Shown here: positions 60,045 through 64,000 of the stretch, piece by piece | How positions within the stretch are numbered: the first letter of the stretch is position 1 | How the letters are laid out: each line of letters starts with the position of its first letter | Source: Muscardinus avellanarius | Lineage: Eukaryota; Chordata; Mammalia; Rodentia; Gliridae | DNA length: 64,000 bases | Assembly (NCBI GenBank): GCA_963383645.1 | Contig: OY726560.1 | Span: forward strand, 87,025,093 to 87,089,092 | Reading direction: 5' to 3' | Notes under the pieces: generated by a model | The model's database searches: none | Seen by the model: only the letters and a program-made list of their open reading frames with translations | What the model was told of the DNA's origin: nothing | Program-made: the position numbers and the translations under genes

Positions 60045-60075
60045 TAAAGATAAGTTGGGAGGCAACTTATCTTTA
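60045..60075. repeat. Perfect 13-bp inverted repeat, 5-nt loop
   Basis: TAAAGATAAGTTG, GGAGG, CAACTTATCTTTA: stem perfect over all 13 pairs. Confidence 0.95.
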
Positions 60076-60534
60076 AAGGGCAGCAGCTCCTGCTGGCCCT
60101 TTGTGATGTCCTATGGCTCTGGCCAAAATGAAGGGGCAGGCAGCAGAACATCTTAGGACCTTCACTGTCTCCAGCCAAATGAGCTGCTGTCCGGGTAGCT
60201 GTGGCTAGAGTGTGGGTGCCTGGTTATAAGGGTTCCAAGTTCTGTTTGCATCTGTGACCAAGGAAGTGAGGTCATGTCCTAGTGTTTGTACTTTGAGTCC
60301 CTTTACTCCAGTAGATCCCTGTGTCTTTCTGTAGTACTGCTCCCTTTCTTAAACTATGACTTTTCTCTTTGGTGGTATAGTCACACCAACATTGCCCGTA
60401 TATCCATGCCACTGGCCTGAATGCAGTCAGGGTCCTAGATATTAGGAGACAGAACTACTGCCCAGGTCTTCCCTCTGATGTAGTATGTGACCCTCCTATA
60501 TAACTGTGCCCCTCAAGGTTCCCAATATCCCCTG
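60076..60534. other. Unassigned DNA
   Basis: No gene or repeat recognised. Confidence 0.45.
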
Positions 60535-60640
60535 TACAGTGGGGACCATCCTAGCACCTACTTCCTAGAGATGTTAATCAGGCCTGTGTGAGATGACACA
60601 CAAAACCTTTGGGCTGATGTCTGATAGGTGCCAGGAAGGA
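60535..60640 (+). repeat. MIR-like remnant
   Basis: The blocks cctagcacctacttcctagag, gtgtgagatgacaca and tgatgtctgataggtgcc follow the 3' part of MIR. Confidence 0.55.
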
Positions 60641-61087
60641 AAGTAGAGGAGAAACCCAGGGAGATCTAGGATGGAACTTCAACAGGTCTAAAGTGTGGCA
60701 TGGGCTCCTATCAGGGGACTTGGGAAGGTTCCTTTATCTTCAGCTTCATTTCTCAGTCTGCATTAGGAGAGGGCTGAGATGTAAGTAATTCAGATACATC
60801 CATACTTCACAAGCCTTGTTGTTTTTCATTCTATTTACTGTTTTTTGTTGTTGTTTGGTGTTAAGGATTCACCCCAGTGAATTTGTTGTATCTATCCTGC
60901 ACCCATTTTATTTCAATTGAAGTCAAGGTATCGAGGTCTTTGTGCTGCAAGTGGTAGTATTTCCATTAATGAACCTCAGCGTTCCCTCTTCTTTTACTGT
61001 AGACCAACTCCCTGGCTCTACTGAGATCTTTCCTCTATTATCTGGAGTCCCTCTGGTATTTCATTTCTCATAATTTTGTAATATATT

Positions 61088-61268
61088 AATCTGTTGATAG
61101 GATTGAACTTTGGGGCTTCTATCTCTGAGATACACCCCCAACCCAATTTTATTTTTATTTTGAAACAGGGTCTCACTAAGTTGCTGAGGCTGGTCTCCAA
61201 CCCACAACCCTCCTGTCTCAGCCTCCCAAGTACCGGGATTATAAGTGTGGACCACTATGCCCAGCTCA
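61088..61268 (-). repeat. B1-ID SINE
   Basis: Full length. It sits directly against L1 sequence at 61270, and cttggggttctatctctg-like words mark its ID half. Confidence 0.85.
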
Positions 61269-61269
61269 T

Positions 61270-61775
61270 ACCCATGTTGATAACAGCACAATTTAGAATA
61301 GCCAAATTATGGAAACAACCTAGGCATCTTCAACAGATAAATGGAATAAGAATATTTTTTGTATACATAGATGGAGTTCTACTCTGTCATAAAGAAGAAC
61401 AAAACTGTGTCATTTTCAGGAAAACAGAATTCAAGATTATGCTAAGTGACATCAGCCCGTCTCAGAAAGTCAAAGATCCTATGTTTTCTCTCATATGTGG
61501 AAGCTAGGGAGAAAATAGGAAAATTGGACTCTAGATCACTGAGGAGAGACTGTGGGAGGGAGGTGGGGAGGACAGGAGGGGGTGTGAGGAAGGAAACTGC
61601 TCAAATAGTGCCATGTCCTACATGAAGGTATCACTACCCATCTCACTGGCACATACAGGAGGAGGAGAGAGAGCGGGAGGGATGCCCAAGGAAACTCAGG
61701 AAGTGCTGAGTGTAGCACTTTGAACCTCACTGCATGTACAATAACAATGCAGCAATAAGATGTCACAGTAAATGA
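61270..61775 (+). mobile_element. L1 3' end, distinct 3'UTR subfamily
   Basis: Late ORF2 region (caatttagaatagccaaattatgg, gtcataaagaagaac, agtgacatcagcccgtctcag) is followed by a purine-rich 3'UTR ending in gtacaataacaatgcagcaataag. That terminal differs from the caccaataaaa tails elsewhere, so it is probably another L1 subfamily. Confidence 0.8.
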
Positions 61776-61907
61776 ATGTGAGGAGGACCTTATGGGGCAG
61801 TTAGGATGAAAGTGCCCTTCCCCTCAGCTAATGACGTGCCCTTTGGTGTCTTAGAGAACAGTATTTTGTTTTTATGATGTGCATTATATGTTACCGTGTG
61901 TGTGTGT

Positions 61908-62070
61908 GTGTTTGAGATACTGGGGATTGAACCCAGGCTCTCTACCTCTGAGATATACTCCCAGCCTATTTTATTCTTTATTTTGATATAGGGTCTCATT
62001 AGGTTGAGGTGGGCCTCCTGTCTCAGCCCCCAAATACTGAGATTACAAGCCTGTGCCACCACGCCTGGCC
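61908..62070 (-). repeat. B1-ID SINE
   Basis: Both halves; (GT)n at 61895-61911 lies where its tail complement should be. Confidence 0.88.
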
Positions 62071-62767
62071 ATTACCATTCTTTAGACGTCAACCATTTCA
62101 GGTTGACAGAAAAGAAATTGAATAACTTGAGTGTGTATAGGATGAAATTTTTAAAAGTAAAAAACCTAGACTAAAAATGAATAAAACAGGAAGCATCCTA
62201 CAAATTTTAAATCTAATGAAGTAGACATCAGCCCCCATAACCCACTAAAGCAAAAAAGCTACTAGAGCCTTTCTTATTATGAAAGTGGAAAAGGTCCCAG
62301 AGGCCCAAAGGGGAGACAGCCACAGAGGGCCACACACAGCCATCACCTGGCCACCCAGAGCTCTGACCTCACAAGGAGCCATTGTGAGGGTGTCTCCTGC
62401 ACCAGCTACATTGCTTGGCGGTTGTAGGTTTCAATAGAATTTGTTGGTTTGGGTTTGGGGCTTTGTTGTTGTGTGTGCATGTGTTTGGTTTGTTATTTTG
62501 TTGTATATTCTTTGAGTGTTGTTGTTCTGTTGATGGACAGTGCTAGGAGAGAGAGTTGTAGGAGAGGCCAGGCCGCTTGGCCAGCTCTCCTGTGAGGATG
62601 CCCTCCAGGATCCTGCCCTGGTCCTAAGGGACATCAGCCAGGCAGCTTTGCTCAGCTCCACAGGGCCTCCATATCCTCACCAGGACAGAGGTGGCTGTGA
62701 AAATCCTGCCTGGGACAGGAATAAGTTGCCCTTCATTCAATCCAAATGGATACAGTCAGGACTGAGG
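62071..62767. other. Unassigned DNA
   Basis: A G/T-rich stretch at 62430-62530 (gggtttgggg, ttgttgttgtgtg) is the only feature. Confidence 0.45.
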
Positions 62768-62905
62768 GGCACCAGGACCTCAGCAACTTAGGGAGCCCTT
62801 GAGCCCCTGGGCAACTTAGAGACACCATGTTTCAAAATAAAAGCTGAAACATCTAAGGGTATAGCTCAAGAGGTAGAATCCCCCTGTGTTCAATATCCAG
62901 TACAA
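62768..62905 (+). repeat. B1-ID SINE, 5'-truncated
   Basis: Starts in the duplicated caacttaggg part of the B1 half and keeps a complete ID half and A-tail. Confidence 0.8.
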
Positions 62906-63887
62906 AAAAAAAATGTATGTCAGGTCAGATTATCTGTTCACAGTGCTCATATCTGTTACCTAGATCTGCTGATTCTTGGGGGGGTTACAGCACCACCAGG
63001 CGATGTTTTGATTCTGCCATCTCCGCTATGGGCTTTAGTTGGCGTCCTCTGGAAAGAGGTTCCTCAGGCTGCTCTTAGGTGACCCTGAGGACAATATGTT
63101 TAATCAAGACATAATGTTTGACTCCACCTTATTTACAGTTATAAAAATAATGGTTTGGTTCCCTGGCATTCTCCACATTCGTGAGAGCTGTTTGGAGGTA
63201 CTACCATACTTCTGTAAGTCAGCCACTGTAAATCTCATCAAAAGTGGGAAAGGTTCACCAGGTTCAAATATTGGAGGACCTTAAAGCCAGGAGGAAGGGC
63301 AATTTGTGGTTCTAGGGGAGCCTATTCTTTTCTGACTGAGGCTTACTTGTTGAGCGTCATATTGAAAGATTAGAAATGACACCCAGGGGGAACAGACTTG
63401 GAGAGACCAGGGTGGTTAATGAGCAAGGTCACAGAGGAGAAAGGCTGGCCAGGGGCCGCAGCTGGGACCTGGAGGAGCAGAATGGGGAGAGGACACACAG
63501 AGAAAGACTTAGATAGAATTCTGGGTTAGGAAGCCCACCCCGCGCTACCCCATCAGCTACTCTCCAGCCAGTAGGCAGTGGCAGTTTCAGATCACAAAAA
63601 AACCCTCCACCCCCAGCCTCCCCTGTGAGCCTCCTGGGTTCACTGTCACTCAGCTGTCAGAGGCAAAGGAGCTTCCATGGGGCTGGTTTAGGTAGCGAGG
63701 TGGTGGACGCAGTGACGACCCAGCAATGCCCTCTCCCCATGACCTCTGGGCTGCTCCCCTCTGAGTCTCAGAAGAGAGGGCCTTGCAATGGGCCCATCTG
63801 CCAAAACATCCTAGGGTCCTGGTATCTGAGCAAAGGTGGTGGTGATAGCAAACACGGAGCAAAATTGCCTTCAAAATGACTGCAGTG
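62906..63887. other. Unassigned DNA
   Basis: No gene or repeat recognised; open stretches at 63039-63284 and 63625-63907 show no motif. Confidence 0.45.
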
Positions 63888-64000
63888 AGCTGGATGTAAT
63901 GGAGCACACCATTTATTCCATTACTTGGGAGGCTGAAACTGGGGATCTCAGGGTCCAGGCCAGTCTCAGCAACTAGCCAGACTATGTTTCAAAATGAAAA
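63888..64000 (+). repeat. B1-ID SINE, cut by window end
   Basis: B1 half from agctggatgtaatggagcac to the start of the A-rich linker; the ID half lies outside the window. Confidence 0.8.

Overview
This is mammalian nuclear DNA from a rodent. About three dozen dimeric SINEs are present, each joining a B1 (7SL-derived) half to an ID-like (tRNA-Ala-derived) half through an A-rich linker. That architecture is known from squirrel-related rodents and rules out mouse and rat as the likely source. The usual squirrel L1 3' end was not seen, so a dormouse, mountain beaver or beaver-like lineage remains possible and the species cannot be fixed by eye. No intact protein-coding gene is visible. The window looks like gene desert or a large intron, with one candidate 84-nt internal exon at 43747-43830.

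The most interesting content is two families of non-autonomous retrotransposons. Family 1 is an ORF1-only L1 derivative (half-L1 or HAL1-like). It has an L1 5'UTR with a hairpin, an ORF1, then a captured ANTISENSE piece of old L1 ORF2 in place of a working ORF2, an L1-type 3'UTR and a poly(A) tail. Three copies are present: A (7257-9950, minus), B (16593-19875, plus, with a duplicated 5'UTR) and C (30711-34320, minus). All have a broken ORF1. Family 2 is an ORF-less, SVA-like composite with a GC-rich leader, about three 175-bp monomers, about 18 units of a 50-bp GC-rich VNTR and a short L1-like 3' end. One copy (6885-11600, minus) is split by copy A. A 5'-truncated copy lies at 45414-45917 (plus).

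Region by region. 0-6 kb: a SINE, a twin-primed L1, simple repeats and AT-rich sequence. 6.4-11.6 kb: the VNTR element with copy A nested inside. 11.6-16.6 kb: unassigned DNA with MIR, SINE and L1 scraps. 16.6-19.9 kb: copy B with clear target-site duplications (TSDs). 20-24.5 kb: stacked L1 3' ends, a second twin-primed L1 and an L1 ORF1/ORF2 fragment. 25-30 kb: SINE clusters and an MLT1-like LTR. 30.6-34.5 kb: a three-level nest in which a SINE holds copy C, which holds a young RPL18A processed pseudogene. 35-43.2 kb: SINEs, two related 1.5-kb endogenous-retrovirus-like solo LTRs and two MaLR-like LTRs. 43.7-54 kb: the candidate exon and many SINEs, several nested within each other. 54-64 kb: a less repeat-dense, GC-richer part with old MIR and L2 remnants and one 13-bp perfect hairpin.

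No genes act together here. The functional logic is that of retrotransposons parasitising one L1 machinery: L1 supplies the enzymes, and HAL1-like elements, the VNTR composite, SINEs and an mRNA (RPL18A) all carry poly(A) tails and, where readable, TSDs consistent with L1-mediated insertion. All assignments come from reading the sequence against remembered family features; no database search was run.
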